NCBI GenBank assembly: GCA_964467985.1
Contig: CAYXTP010000004.1
Span: 1 to 64,000 of the forward strand
DNA from: GCA-2720975 sp964467985
GTDB taxonomy: Bacteria > Planctomycetota > UBA1135 > GCA-002686595
Length of the DNA stretch: 64,000 nucleotides
Direction: 5' to 3'
Of this stretch, positions 8,922-17,422 are shown in pieces (positions within the stretch are counted from its first letter, which is position 1; the number at the start of each line of letters is the position of its first letter). The translations under genes were made by a program, and so were the position numbers. The notes under the pieces are model-generated. The model saw only the letters and a list, made by a program, of their open reading frames with translations, was not told the origin of the DNA and did not search any database.

Positions 8922-10256
8922 CTAGTCGCGGAACAGCTTTTCGATGGCCTCGTGAGTACCCGGCAAGACAAACACGATGACGCGGTCCCCGCGTTGAATG
9001 GTGGTGTCCCCGCGGGCGATCTTGACCGAGTCCCCGCGGATCACGGCCCCGATCACAGCTCCCTTCGGAAGACCCAAGGCCTTGACCTTGACGGGCTCGC
9101 GGAAGGGCGCGCTGAGTTCCAGCACCTCGGCCTTGCCGTCCGCCAGCACACTGATGGTCGAGAGTGATCCGGCACGCACAAAGCGCAAAATCTTGCTGGC
9201 ACACAAGAGACGCGGAGAGACGGCCTGATCCAAACCGAGCAGGTCGTAGACCGTGGTGTAGGAACTCTTGTTGATCAACGCCACCGAGCGATTGATGCCC
9301 TGCGCTTTGGCCAACTGGCAGGCGATCATGTTGTTCTCGTCGTCCTTGGTCGTGGCCACAAATACGTTGGCCTCGCCCACGCGCTCTTCTGAGAGAAGGT
9401 CGAGGTCGGTGGCGTCCCCTTCGATCACCAGGACCTTGTCATCCACCTCGGAGGCCAGCAAGCGAGCTCGACTCGGATCGCGCTCAATGACACGCACACT
9501 CAAGCCGGGAACCTTGGCGAGCGTACGGGTCAACTGCGCCCCGAGACTGCCTCCACCCATGATCACAGCCGTCCGGCTCCAAGTTTTCTTTTCGCCCGCC
9601 ATGCGTTCGAATGCGTCGCAGTCCCGCCCGGCCCCGATGATGAACAATTGGTCCTTCACGGCCAGCACATCCTCACCGGTGGGAATAAAGAGGTGTCCGC
9701 CGCGGATGACGGCCACCACCAAGACTCCCGCCGGCAGTCGCAAACTCTGCAGGGGTTCGGCGGTTAGCTCGCTTTCCTCGCGTAGCGGAAAACGGCGCAG
9801 GTAGACGCGACCTTCCGCGAAGGATTCGACCTCAAGCGCGTGGTGCTGCCGCACCATTTCCACGATGAAGTTCGCCGCCAGGACCTCGGTGGAGAGTACG
9901 ACATCGAAACCCAAGGCTTGTTTGTAGAAGTACTCGTAGCCTTCTAAGGGCCGCGTGTCGTGCAAGCGCAGGATCACGCGCTGAGCTCCGAGCTTCTTGG
10001 ATATCAGGGAGGCCAGCATATTGACCCGGTCCTGGTCGGAGACGGCCACGACGAGGTCGGCCTTGGAAGCCCCCGCCTGAGTCAGCACACCCGCGCGCGT
10101 GCCATCACCTACGATGGCCTGCACGTCCATCGACTCGGTCAAGGTCTGGGCCTTGACAGGATCCGTGTCGACGATGGACACGGCGTGCTTCTCCTGGCTC
10201 AGAATCTTGGCTAGATGGCGACCCACTTCGCCCGCTCCAATGATGACGATGTTCAT
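8922..10256 (-). CDS. trkA: Trk potassium transport regulatory subunit TrkA
   Basis: A 444-residue cytosolic protein with duplicated RCK architecture. The first Rossmann fold starts at residue 1 with MNIVIIGAGEVG, then comes a TrkA_C domain, a second Rossmann fold beginning VIMGGGSLGAQL near residue 230, and a second TrkA_C domain. TrkA binds NAD(H) and ATP/ADP and gates TrkH. The ATG at 10256 was chosen because the dinucleotide fold begins immediately; upstream in-frame starts add 80 unrelated residues. A TAGTGT hexamer lies 8 nt upstream. First gene of the trkA-trkH operon, divergent from the amidotransferase gene. Confidence 0.96.
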   Translation of the reverse strand: MNIVIIGAGEVGRHLAKILSQEKHAVSIVDTDPVKAQTLTESMDVQAIVGDGTRAGVLTQAGASKADLVVAVSDQDRVNMLASLISKKLGAQRVILRLHDTRPLEGYEYFYKQALGFDVVLSTEVLAANFIVEMVRQHHALEVESFAEGRVYLRRFPLREESELTAEPLQSLRLPAGVLVVAVIRGGHLFIPTGEDVLAVKDQLFIIGAGRDCDAFERMAGEKKTWSRTAVIMGGGSLGAQLTRTLAKVPGLSVRVIERDPSRARLLASEVDDKVLVIEGDATDLDLLSEERVGEANVFVATTKDDENNMIACQLAKAQGINRSVALINKSSYTTVYDLLGLDQAVSPRLLCASKILRFVRAGSLSTISVLADGKAEVLELSAPFREPVKVKALGLPKGAVIGAVIRGDSVKIARGDTTIQRGDRVIVFVLPGTHEAIEKLFRD

Positions 10257-10264
10257 CGTCGCGA

Positions 10265-10270
10265 ACACTA
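10265..10270 (-). promoter_or_regulatory. Candidate -10 element for trkA-trkH
   Basis: On the minus strand TAGTGT ends 8 nt before the trkA ATG, within a 142-bp divergent intergenic region where a promoter is needed. No good -35 is seen. A start point at this distance would make the mRNA nearly leaderless. Confidence 0.35.
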
Positions 10271-10362
10271 GGACCCCGAGGGGGGAAATGGAAGCGCCAG
10301 CCTGAGGGGCCCACACACTCTCGGGAGGCCCTACCTCGGACACCAGGCCCCTTCTCGACCCC

Positions 10363-10391
10363 TTGGACGCCCTTCCCTTGGGGAGTAGTCT
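10363..10391 (+). promoter_or_regulatory. Promoter of the glutamine amidotransferase gene
   Basis: TTGGAC at 10363-10368, a 17-base spacer and TAGTCT at 10386-10391 form a good sigma70-like promoter. The -10 ends 7 nt before the GTG start codon at 10399, so the transcript should begin at or very near the start codon, with no room for a Shine-Dalgarno. Confidence 0.6.
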
Positions 10392-10398
10392 GCCCCCA

Positions 10399-10998
10399 GT
10401 GATTCTCCTTTTGGACAACCGGGACTCGTTCACGTTCAACCTGGAACACGCCCTGGCCACTCTGGGGGCCGACGTACGCACCGAGAGTAGTGCCAAGCTA
10501 AGCGCGGATCAGGTCCTCGACCTCCAGCCCCAGGGCATTGTCATCGGCCCTGGCCCAGGGACCCCCGTCCGCGCCGGCTGTTCCGAAGCCCTGGTCAGGG
10601 GGCTGATCGCAAGTTCGTGCCCGCCCCTTCCCACCCTTGGCGTGTGCCTGGGCCACCAAGCTCTGGCCACGGCGACGGGCGGTCAGCTGCAACGCTCAAG
10701 GGACCTACTGCACGGACAGACACGACCCCTGCACCACGATGGGCAAGGGCTGTTCGCCGGACTGCCGCTGCCGTTGCATCTCACGGGCTACAACTCACTG
10801 GTCGTGGACGAATCGACGCTGAGCGATGAATGGGAAGTGAGCGCACGCAATACAGCTGGCGAGATCGAGGGACTGCGCCACCGTCACCGGCCCATCGCGG
10901 GAGTCCAAGCGCACCCCGAGTCCATCCTTGCCTTAGAAAAGGGTGGGCTGGAATTGCTGCGAGCCTTTATGACGCGCTGCCATGCGTCCCACGCCTGA
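10399..10998 (+). CDS. Glutamine amidotransferase, TrpG/PabA type
   Basis: A 199-residue class I glutamine amidotransferase. The catalytic triad is visible: Cys83 in GVCLGHQA, His172 and Glu174 in QAHPES. The N-terminus (VILLLDNRDSFTFNL) is typical of TrpG/PabA, which hand ammonia to a chorismate-using partner to make anthranilate or aminodeoxychorismate. No TrpE/PabB partner is near, so the two roles cannot be separated; many bacteria use one amphibolic subunit. GTG start at 10399, directly where the fold begins. It ends 2 bases from the convergent kinase-like gene. Confidence 0.9.
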   Translation: MILLLDNRDSFTFNLEHALATLGADVRTESSAKLSADQVLDLQPQGIVIGPGPGTPVRAGCSEALVRGLIASSCPPLPTLGVCLGHQALATATGGQLQRSRDLLHGQTRPLHHDGQGLFAGLPLPLHLTGYNSLVVDESTLSDEWEVSARNTAGEIEGLRHRHRPIAGVQAHPESILALEKGGLELLRAFMTRCHASHA

Positions 10999-11000
10999 AT

Positions 11001-11768
11001 TCAGACGTGATCGCCATCGACCGCCGCGTTGGACTCCACCGCATCCACCCAGAGGGGCCAGGGTCCGGAGCTTGGACGTCGCTCTTCCCCATCGCGGGTG
11101 CCGAGGATGCGACGGGTGAGGAACAGGTACAGGGGTTTCCCCGTGCGGCGCCAAAGGGCAGAGGTGCGCGTGCGTTGCAAAGCGTGAAATTCGCCACGCT
11201 GTTCCGGCTCCCCCTCGGGTCCTCGACCATCCCGTGTGTAGCGCCGCCGGTGTTTCTGTAGGTGGCGTAGGTCATCCTGGACACGGGATCGGAACAGCCG
11301 CCCCCGACTGGAATGCACCGAGGAGAGCTGGAAGTCGATCAGTGCTGGGCGCCCCGACGGTTGCACGAGGATGTTCTGTTCCTTGTGCAGGTCGTTGTGG
11401 CAGACCCCGCGCTCGTGCAGGGCCTGGGTCAGGCGATCCAACAGGTCAAAAAAGTCCCGCGGCAGGCTGCTGGCACGATGCAAGGGGTCGCCGGCGATGT
11501 ATTCCCGGATCAGGGTCGAGTGTGACGAGGATTCGGCGAGCACAGCCCAGGGCCCGGCATCCACTTCGTTGGGCACACCCTGCACGTCGCACAAGGCCGC
11601 TAGCGACCGCCGTTCACGCCGGGCCAGGTGCCGGGCCACGAGGCCGCTACACGGCACGCGCGAACCGCTGGCCAAACGCCGCACGACGCGTTCTTCTCCC
11701 CGACCCAGGAGTTCCACGCTCCCCAGGACATCGTTCTTTAGCACGCGGATGATGTGCGCATCGCTCAC
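11001..11768 (-). CDS. Lipopolysaccharide-kinase-like (KdkA/WaaP/RIO-type) protein
   Basis: A 255-residue protein with a small eukaryotic-like kinase core. The catalytic loop reads HNDLHKEQN at 124-132 with catalytic Asp126, and the metal-binding motif appears as LIDFQ with Asp145, matching the D-F-x form used by KdkA/WaaP lipopolysaccharide kinases and RIO-like kinases instead of DFG. Phosphorylation of a Kdo or heptose residue would fit an outer-membrane organism with lpxB nearby, but the substrate is inferred. The region after about 160 is Arg-rich. GTG start at 11768, with TACGGT 8 nt upstream. Divergent from the ABC exporter genes with only 49 bases between. Confidence 0.72.
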   Translation of the reverse strand: MSDAHIIRVLKNDVLGSVELLGRGEERVVRRLASGSRVPCSGLVARHLARRERRSLAALCDVQGVPNEVDAGPWAVLAESSSHSTLIREYIAGDPLHRASSLPRDFFDLLDRLTQALHERGVCHNDLHKEQNILVQPSGRPALIDFQLSSVHSSRGRLFRSRVQDDLRHLQKHRRRYTRDGRGPEGEPEQRGEFHALQRTRTSALWRRTGKPLYLFLTRRILGTRDGEERRPSSGPWPLWVDAVESNAAVDGDHV

Positions 11769-11817
11769 GGAACGCTACCGTACCCCAGCGAGCCACTCGC
11801 GGCGACGCCCCCCACCC

Positions 11818-12774
11818 ATGACTCCCGCAGCCCCTCCCACGACGCACACGGCCGGGAGCATTCTGACCAGCGGCCTGCGCCGGAGCTTCGGCGACAAGCA
11901 GGCGCTCAAGGGCATCGATCTGGAAATCGGACCGGGGGGCATCACCGGTTTGCTGGGCCCCAACGGTAGCGGCAAGAGCACATTCATGCGCTGCATCACG
12001 GGGCTCATTCGTCCCGACGGCGGCTGGGCCAGGGTGGACGGTCTCGACGTGCGTGGCGATGGCTGCGACGTGCGGGCGCGCCTGACCTATTCACCGGGTG
12101 AACTCCATCTCTACGGAGAGATGCGCGCAGACGAACACCTGCGCTGGTTGCTGCGCGGCCGGCCGGCGCAGGCCTGCACGCGGGCCTTCGAGCTGGCGGA
12201 GCAATTCGATTTGCCCCTGGCCCACAAGGTGAGTGGCTACAGCCACGGGATGAAACGCCAACTTTGTTTCGCAGCGGCCATGGCTCCCCAGGTCCGCTTG
12301 AGGATCCTGGACGAGATAACCGACGGGCTCGACCCCTCTCGACGCGGGCAGGTGCTCGAAGCGCTGCGCGAGGACGCGGACAATGGAACCACCTTGCTGC
12401 TCTCCTCGCATCACCTGGGCGAGGTGGACCGCGCGTGTGATCGCATGGTGTTCTTGAACGAAGGACAGATTATCGCCGACGAATCGCCCGCCTCCGTACT
12501 CGAACGCACGTCCAAGCTCGTGCACCTGACGTACACCGAGTCCTTGACGCCGCAGCAGCTAGCCCAGCTAGAAGGCCCGCACACAGATCGCATCCAGCCC
12601 TCCTTGTCGACGAATTCCAAGCGAGTGAGCGTCTGGATTCGCGACACAGACCCGCGCGCGTTCCTGGCGTTCCTCGCCGAGCAGCCCGATCTGCCCAGCC
12701 CGCGGCGCATCGAGTACGGCAGCCTGTCCCTTTCTCAAATGTACACGGACATCTACGGGGTCCGAGGAATCTGA
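11818..12774 (+). CDS. ABC-2 type transporter ATP-binding protein
   Basis: A 318-residue ABC ATPase of the ABC-2 exporter class. Walker A is GPNGSGKST at 47-55, the signature is the ABC-2 variant around VSGYSHGMKRQL at 138-149, and Walker B is LRILDE with catalytic Glu166. The usual Pro after that Glu is Ile (DEITDGLDP). An H-loop His sits in LLSSHH. A C-terminal domain of about 95 residues follows the ATPase fold. The ATG at 11818 is the first start close before the fold. The stop overlaps the permease ATG by one base, so the two proteins form one transporter. Cargo unknown. Confidence 0.92.
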   Translation: MTPAAPPTTHTAGSILTSGLRRSFGDKQALKGIDLEIGPGGITGLLGPNGSGKSTFMRCITGLIRPDGGWARVDGLDVRGDGCDVRARLTYSPGELHLYGEMRADEHLRWLLRGRPAQACTRAFELAEQFDLPLAHKVSGYSHGMKRQLCFAAAMAPQVRLRILDEITDGLDPSRRGQVLEALREDADNGTTLLLSSHHLGEVDRACDRMVFLNEGQIIADESPASVLERTSKLVHLTYTESLTPQQLAQLEGPHTDRIQPSLSTNSKRVSVWIRDTDPRAFLAFLAEQPDLPSPRRIEYGSLSLSQMYTDIYGVRGI

Positions 12775-13544
12775 TGCGCTTGTCCAGGGACGCACGCAAC
12801 TACTTGGTGTACGGCATCGCTCTGTTCGTGGTGCTCGAAGCCCTGCTAGCGGCGGCCATTTTCTGGTGGCCGAGCTTCGAGGAAAACACCGGTGCCCTGA
12901 AGCTGCTCGCTGCCCCCATACCCATGCTGGCCGAGCAACTGAACTTGATCGACGCCGTGGGAGTCCCGGCCTATGTCGTGGCCCAGCACTTCTTCAAGGG
13001 CTGCAACACACTGGGTGCCACGGCCGCCGTTTTGTTGGCCATGCACGCTGTGGCGGGGGAAGCCCAACGGGGCACGATGGAGTTGTGGTTGTCGCGGCCG
13101 ATTTCGCGACGGCGCCTCTTCACGGAACGCTACCTGGGCGGGCTCGCCGCCGTGGTGCTGCCCGTGTTCCTCACGACCTTCACGATCCCCATGCTCTTGG
13201 GGCTAGTGGATGAGACCATGGGCCTCGGCAATCTGACCCTGTGCGCGTTGCACCAGAGCCTGTTCCTCGCAGCGCTCTACAGCGCGACCATGTGGCTCTC
13301 CGCCATGGGCAGCCAACCGCTGAAGATTGGCTTCGCCATGCTCTTCCTGTGCATCGCCGAGTTTGCCATGTACATGGTCGCGACCCTCACGGACTACTCC
13401 GTGTTCCGCTGGGTGGACATCTCATCCTATGCGGAGATTCTGAGCGCCCAGAGTCTGAACGGGCCGCGAACCGCCACCCTGGTTGCCGTCAACGTGCTGG
13501 CCTACGTGGGCGGCGTCCGGGCGCTCGAGCGCAGAGTGCCGTGA
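12774..13544 (+). CDS. ABC-2 type transporter permease
   Basis: A 256-residue integral membrane protein with about six hydrophobic segments. The family-typical stretch MELWLSRPISRRRLFTERYL between segments two and three marks an ABC-2 exporter permease of the NosY/GldF-like group. It starts within the stop codon of the ATPase gene and its own stop is overlapped by the next gene's GTG, so three genes are translationally coupled. With one permease per ATPase the transporter would be a homodimeric half-pair. Substrate not predictable. Confidence 0.88.
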   Translation: MRLSRDARNYLVYGIALFVVLEALLAAAIFWWPSFEENTGALKLLAAPIPMLAEQLNLIDAVGVPAYVVAQHFFKGCNTLGATAAVLLAMHAVAGEAQRGTMELWLSRPISRRRLFTERYLGGLAAVVLPVFLTTFTIPMLLGLVDETMGLGNLTLCALHQSLFLAALYSATMWLSAMGSQPLKIGFAMLFLCIAEFAMYMVATLTDYSVFRWVDISSYAEILSAQSLNGPRTATLVAVNVLAYVGGVRALERRVP

Positions 13545-13951
13545 AACACGTCTGGCTCACCCCGCGGGCGCATGCCGACCTGCTGCGCGCTCGGGAGCGA
13601 GCTCAACCGCTCGAAGCCTGTGGGCTGCTTGTGGGATGCACCTCCGGCGATCGAACTCAGGTACTGCGCGCGGTGCGCCTCCCCAACCGGGCTCGAGACC
13701 CCAAGCGCTTCAGTCTGTGCCCAACGAGTTGGATGAGAGTCGAGGGTGCGGCCCGCCGGTTGGCGCTCACAATCGTGGGCCCTTGGCACACCCATCCCGA
13801 TCAAACGGCGCAGCCCAGCCAACTGGACTACCAGCACGGTTGGCCGGGGCGACCTAATTTGATCGTCGGTTGCGACGGAATCCGTGGCTGGGTGCAGGCC
13901 GAAACACAAGCCCTCGCTGGGGAACTCCGAATCGAGTTCACCCAGCGCTGA
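13541..13951 (+). CDS. JAMM/MPN+ metalloprotease-like protein
   Basis: A 136-residue protein from a GTG at 13541 that overlaps the permease stop by 4 bases. The complete JAMM zinc motif is present: Glu25 in LEACGLL, then H83-T-H85, Ser93 and Asp96 with the exact H[ST]H-x7-S-x2-D spacing. Stand-alone bacterial JAMM proteins often act on ubiquitin-like sulfur carriers (ThiS/MoaD type) in sulfur transfer pathways, but no carrier or E1-like gene is adjacent. Coupling to an ABC-2 exporter is unusual; a role in processing exported or membrane cargo is only a guess. Convergent with the DUF1579 gene. Confidence 0.88.
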   Translation: MKHVWLTPRAHADLLRARERAQPLEACGLLVGCTSGDRTQVLRAVRLPNRARDPKRFSLCPTSWMRVEGAARRLALTIVGPWHTHPDQTAQPSQLDYQHGWPGRPNLIVGCDGIRGWVQAETQALAGELRIEFTQR

Positions 13952-13959
13952 GCCTGGGC

Positions 13960-14589
13960 TCAGCGGGTGCGCGTGTAGTCGATTCGCATCATCAGGAACT
14001 CGTCCTGTCCCTCCGGTCGTGAGTACGTTTCCATCGTGTGCTGATCCTGACTGGTCAGGGTGAACACATCGCGGGTACGGGTGAGGATGCCTGAGATAGG
14101 ATCCACCATTTCGCGCACCATGCTGATCTGGGACCCGTCCGCACTGAGCTGGCCCACGCTGATCGGAGCGAGGATGGTGCTGGCCGTGTCACACCAGGTG
14201 CCGACGTACGCCTCTTGACTGATGTCGTAGCCCATCAGCCCCAAGCCGTGGAAGGGTTCCCCCATCCACTCCGAGGTGTAGTCGGATTGGACGTAGCGGC
14301 CGCCCAGTATCCAAGAGTTGATCATGGTACCCGTCATGGTGACGGCGTCCATTCCCGGGGCGGCCCACATGGAGAATTCAGCACGGAAGGTACCGACCAT
14401 GGAATTCAGCAGGGCGTGCTGCGGTCCGGGTGTGGCCAACTCTTCCATGCGCGCCATCATCTCGGCCATTTCGGCCTCGGCGCCAGCTTGGGGATGCGCG
14501 CCCTCGCTCGCTTGCGTCGGGCCCTGACAGGCGCCGGAAAGGAAGGGTAGAAGGCAGACAAGTGTGAGGGGAATCGACTTGCGGGTCAT
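13960..14589 (-). CDS. DUF1579-family lipoprotein
   Basis: A 209-residue protein from ATG 14589, which gives a lipoprotein signal with lipobox LSGAC and Cys21; the upstream start at 14628 adds 13 residues before it. The mature part begins with a short helical segment and then beta strands with the phrases typical of DUF1579 proteins (a lipocalin-like barrel), for example LLNSMVGTFRAEFSMWAAPG and STILAPISVG. Biochemical role unknown. Single-gene unit, divergent from the HAD gene at 14686. Confidence 0.82.
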   Translation of the reverse strand: MTRKSIPLTLVCLLPFLSGACQGPTQASEGAHPQAGAEAEMAEMMARMEELATPGPQHALLNSMVGTFRAEFSMWAAPGMDAVTMTGTMINSWILGGRYVQSDYTSEWMGEPFHGLGLMGYDISQEAYVGTWCDTASTILAPISVGQLSADGSQISMVREMVDPISGILTRTRDVFTLTSQDQHTMETYSRPEGQDEFLMMRIDYTRTR

Positions 14590-14648
14590 GGGGAGAGCCT
14601 CTGGAGTAGGTGAAAGGGAGCCCGGCACTTATGCCACGTCTGGTCGAA

Positions 14649-14679
14649 TTGGACAAGTCGACCCATCTCTGCGTAGCCT
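14649..14679 (+). promoter_or_regulatory. Promoter of the HAD-family gene
   Basis: TTGGAC at 14649-14654 and TAGCCT at 14674-14679 are separated by 19 bases (18 if the -35 is read as TGGACA). The -10 ends 6 nt before the ATG at 14686, again predicting a leaderless transcript in a divergent intergenic region. Confidence 0.5.
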
Positions 14680-14685
14680 TCCGGC

Positions 14686-15306
14686 ATGGTCCAACAAGGC
14701 GATCCCGCCAATGCCTGCCCGGCTGTGCTCCTGCTGGACGTGATGAGCACCCTGGTCTACGACCCCTTTCGGGTCGAGATGCCGACCTTCCTGGGTCTGA
14801 CTTTCGATGAACTCCTGGCGCAGAAACACCCTGATGCCTGGGCTGAGTTCGAAGCCGGATTGATTGATGAAGACTCGTTCTACTCGAAGTTCTTTCGTGA
14901 TGGACGGGCGCTCGACGGGCCTGGACTCAAGGCAGCCATGGCCGCGCACTACGCATGGTTGCCAGGCATGCAGACCCTGCTCGCCCGGCTAGTCGAGTCC
15001 GGCGTGCCCATGCATGTGCTCTCCAACTATCCACCATGGTACGAGCAGGTCGAACAGGCGACCGGCCTGTCACGCTACGTCCCTTGGACCTTCGTCTCCT
15101 GCCATACGGGCCTTCGCAAGCCGGCGGCTGCGGCCTTTCTGGAACCGGCCCAGCAACTGGGCGTGCCACCCGACCGCTGCCTGCTGATCGACGACAGCCC
15201 TGAGAACGTCCACGCCGCGGCCGCGTTGGGTATGGACGCCTTGCTTTTTGGGGGCGCCGAGGCCCTCACTCCTCAACTACGAGCTCGAAACCTGATTCAG
15301 GAATGA
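14686..15306 (+). CDS. HAD-like hydrolase with atypical motif I
   Basis: A 206-residue HAD-fold protein. Motif I reads LLLDVMSTL: nucleophile Asp18 is present, but Met20 replaces the usual general-acid Asp two residues later. Motif II is probably LSNY, motif III the Lys in LRKPAAAAF, and motif IV LIDDSPENVHAA. Haloacid dehalogenases and phosphonatases also lack the second Asp, so a phosphatase label would be unsafe. It precedes lpxB by 49 bases on the same strand, though lpxB has its own candidate -10. ATG at 14686 supported by the promoter position. Confidence 0.85.
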   Translation: MVQQGDPANACPAVLLLDVMSTLVYDPFRVEMPTFLGLTFDELLAQKHPDAWAEFEAGLIDEDSFYSKFFRDGRALDGPGLKAAMAAHYAWLPGMQTLLARLVESGVPMHVLSNYPPWYEQVEQATGLSRYVPWTFVSCHTGLRKPAAAAFLEPAQQLGVPPDRCLLIDDSPENVHAAAALGMDALLFGGAEALTPQLRARNLIQE

Positions 15307-15341
15307 GGCCAAGAGCCAAGACCTGCCCAGCACAGAGGGTC

Positions 15342-15347
15342 TATGCT
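15342..15347 (+). promoter_or_regulatory. Candidate -10 element for lpxB
   Basis: TATGCT ends 8 nt before the ATG at 15356. This favours that ATG over the GTG at 15350, which would be only 2 nt from the hexamer. No convincing -35 is visible. Confidence 0.35.
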
Positions 15348-15355
15348 CAGTGGGC

Positions 15356-16717
15356 ATGGCCGCTCCCTCCCCCCATCCGCGCACAGCCGCCCAGTTGGAA
15401 CTCGCACGGGCCCTGCTAGGCGTCGCCTGCTTACCCCTGCGGCTAGCTTGGTTCGCTCTAACCCGCGCGCGCTGGCGGCGCAGACTGGCGCACCACCTGA
15501 ACGATCCTTGCCCGATTTCTGAGGCCCCAGTCAGCCCCTCTCGCGCTTCGTTTCCCGAACGGCCCCTGCGCATCTGTCTCTCGTCGGGTGAAACATCCAG
15601 CGCGGGACACGCAGTGCGCGTTGCGCATGCCTTGCGCGCTGCATGCCTCGAGGCCGGTGCCCCCGCTCCCGAGTTGTACGGATTGGGACCCGCGAGCCTG
15701 GCGCAGGCCAATGTCGAGTGCATCGCCGACCCGACGGCCCGCGCCACCATGGGCGGCCAGGGGGTTTCCAAGGAGATTCCGTTCTACCTGAACCTCCTGC
15801 AAAGCGCGGCGCAGTCCTTCGCCGACCGACGGCCCGATGCCTTCGTTCCTGTGGACGCGCCCGCCTTGCACTTGCCCCTAGCCCGCATCGCTCGGCGCTA
15901 CGGGATCCCCAGCGTGCACTTGGTCGCTCCCCAGTACTGGGCCTGGGGACCATGGCGCGTGGGAGCCTACCGCAAGGTCATCACGCGCGCCCTGACGATC
16001 TTCCCCTGGGAACCCGGGTGGTTCGCCGATCGTGCGGTCGCCACAGCGCATGTGGGCCATCCCCAAATGGATGTGTTGCAAGGCTTGGAGGCGGCCCCAG
16101 GAAACGAAACCCGCAAGGAACTCGTCCTCTTGCCTGGTAGCCGACGCGGAGAAGTGGCCCTGCACCTGCCTTGGATGCTCCGAGCAGCCGCGCCCCTGGC
16201 CGCGGAGGTTCCGGATCTGGTCATCACCGTGGCCCAGTCGGGCGACGAACTGAGCGGACAGATCGAGCAGCTCCTGGCCGAGTCCGCGGTGCAGGCGTCG
16301 CTGGAAGTCGGCGACCTGCACCGCACCCTGTCTCGGGCACGCAGCGCTCTGGCGGCCTCGGGCACAGTCCTGACCGATCTATTGCACCACCGCCTACCCA
16401 CGGTTGTGATCTACGCCCTGCACGGATCCCTGCGCTCACGGCTCGTGCCAGCTCTCTTGACGACGCCCTACTTCTCCACGACCAACCTGCTTGCGGGTTG
16501 TGAAGTTCTTCCAGAACACGGTCTTCAAGCCGGGGCGGAAGGGCCTCTCGAAGAAGTCCAATTTCAGGTCCGTCGGGCGCACCTGGACGAAGGCTGGCGC
16601 AGAGAATGCCAGGCCCAGCTAGACCAAGCGGCCGCGAGAATCGGCCCAGGCGGAGCCGCGAGACGCTGTGCCCAGCACGTACTCGACGTGGCCCTCGGAG
16701 CAACCCATCCTCTTTGA
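15356..16717 (+). CDS. lpxB: Lipid-A-disaccharide synthase LpxB
   Basis: A 453-residue GT19 glycosyltransferase that joins UDP-diacylglucosamine and lipid X into the lipid A disaccharide at the inner membrane. Family hallmarks are present: VDAPALHLPLARIARRYGIP, the APQYWAWGPWR motif near 200, HVGHPQMD, LLPGSRRGEV, and ASGTVLTDLLHHRLPTVVIY near the C-terminus. It is about 70 residues longer than E. coli LpxB, mainly through a basic, Arg/Pro-rich N-terminal region (about 1-75). No other lpx gene lies in the window. Its presence argues for lipid A and an outer membrane. Confidence 0.94.
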   Translation: MAAPSPHPRTAAQLELARALLGVACLPLRLAWFALTRARWRRRLAHHLNDPCPISEAPVSPSRASFPERPLRICLSSGETSSAGHAVRVAHALRAACLEAGAPAPELYGLGPASLAQANVECIADPTARATMGGQGVSKEIPFYLNLLQSAAQSFADRRPDAFVPVDAPALHLPLARIARRYGIPSVHLVAPQYWAWGPWRVGAYRKVITRALTIFPWEPGWFADRAVATAHVGHPQMDVLQGLEAAPGNETRKELVLLPGSRRGEVALHLPWMLRAAAPLAAEVPDLVITVAQSGDELSGQIEQLLAESAVQASLEVGDLHRTLSRARSALAASGTVLTDLLHHRLPTVVIYALHGSLRSRLVPALLTTPYFSTTNLLAGCEVLPEHGLQAGAEGPLEEVQFQVRRAHLDEGWRRECQAQLDQAAARIGPGGAARRCAQHVLDVALGATHPL

Positions 16718-16813
16718 GCCGTGGTCTGCCCTCTCCCTCCCCCCGCGAGCCCCCAAGGCCCGAATTCCAAAAAGCTTCTGAATGAGTCAGAGCGGCGGGA
16801 GTATGCGGCCGCC

Positions 16814-17413
16814 ATGTCCGCCCAAACCACTGCCCTGATGACCGCCGTGAGTGCTGGGGATCTGCAGGCCTTCGACCGCCTGACTCAACTCGTCCGGGGC
16901 CGAGGGTTTCGAATGGCACGCAGCTGGGTGGGCTCCCACGATGACGCGCTTGAGCTCTGCCAGGACGCGCTACTCAAGGTCTTCAAGTCGCGCGCATCCT
17001 ACGACCCCGGTCAGCCCTTCCTGCCCTGGTTCCATCGCATCTTGCGCAACACCTGCTTCAGCTTCCTACGCAGGCACCGCCGTATTCGTAAGACCTCGCT
17101 GACTCAAGTCGATGCCGACGGAGCGGAGCACGAGTTTCAGATTATCGGCACCGAACCCACGCCGGAGGCCAGCGCGCTACAGACCGAGCGCGAGACCCTG
17201 TTCCACCTGGCACTGGAAGACCTGTCGGAGCGCGATCGAGAGATCATCGCCCTACGACACTTCGAAGACCTGCCCTACAAGCAGATCGCGGAATCCCTCG
17301 ACATCCCCGAGGGTACGGTGATGTCGCGACTCTTCCATGCCCGACGAAGACTGCGGGAGGCCCTGGCCCCACACATGGAGTCCGCTGAAACCCCAAGCCC
17401 CAGCGAAGCCTGA
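16814..17413 (+). CDS. ECF-type RNA polymerase sigma factor
   Basis: A 199-residue group 4 sigma factor. Region 2 covers about 15-85 with DDALELCQDALLKVFKSRASY and the -10-contacting Arg-rich segment after ILRNTCFSFLRRH. Region 4 covers about 135-190 with a helix-turn-helix in DLPYKQIAESLDIPEGTVMSRLFHARRRL. No region 1 or 3. The ATG at 16814 starts just before region 2; an upstream start at 16721 adds Pro-rich sequence. The next gene, 9 bases on, has the features of its anti-sigma factor. The signal sensed is unknown. Confidence 0.93.
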   Translation: MSAQTTALMTAVSAGDLQAFDRLTQLVRGRGFRMARSWVGSHDDALELCQDALLKVFKSRASYDPGQPFLPWFHRILRNTCFSFLRRHRRIRKTSLTQVDADGAEHEFQIIGTEPTPEASALQTERETLFHLALEDLSERDREIIALRHFEDLPYKQIAESLDIPEGTVMSRLFHARRRLREALAPHMESAETPSPSEA

Positions 17414-17422
17414 CTGCCCATC

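Noticed and set aside
10363..10401. ATG-like start at 10363 (TTG) giving a longer amidotransferase
   Set aside because: That codon is part of the TTGGAC -35 box, and the family N-terminus begins at the GTG at 10399.
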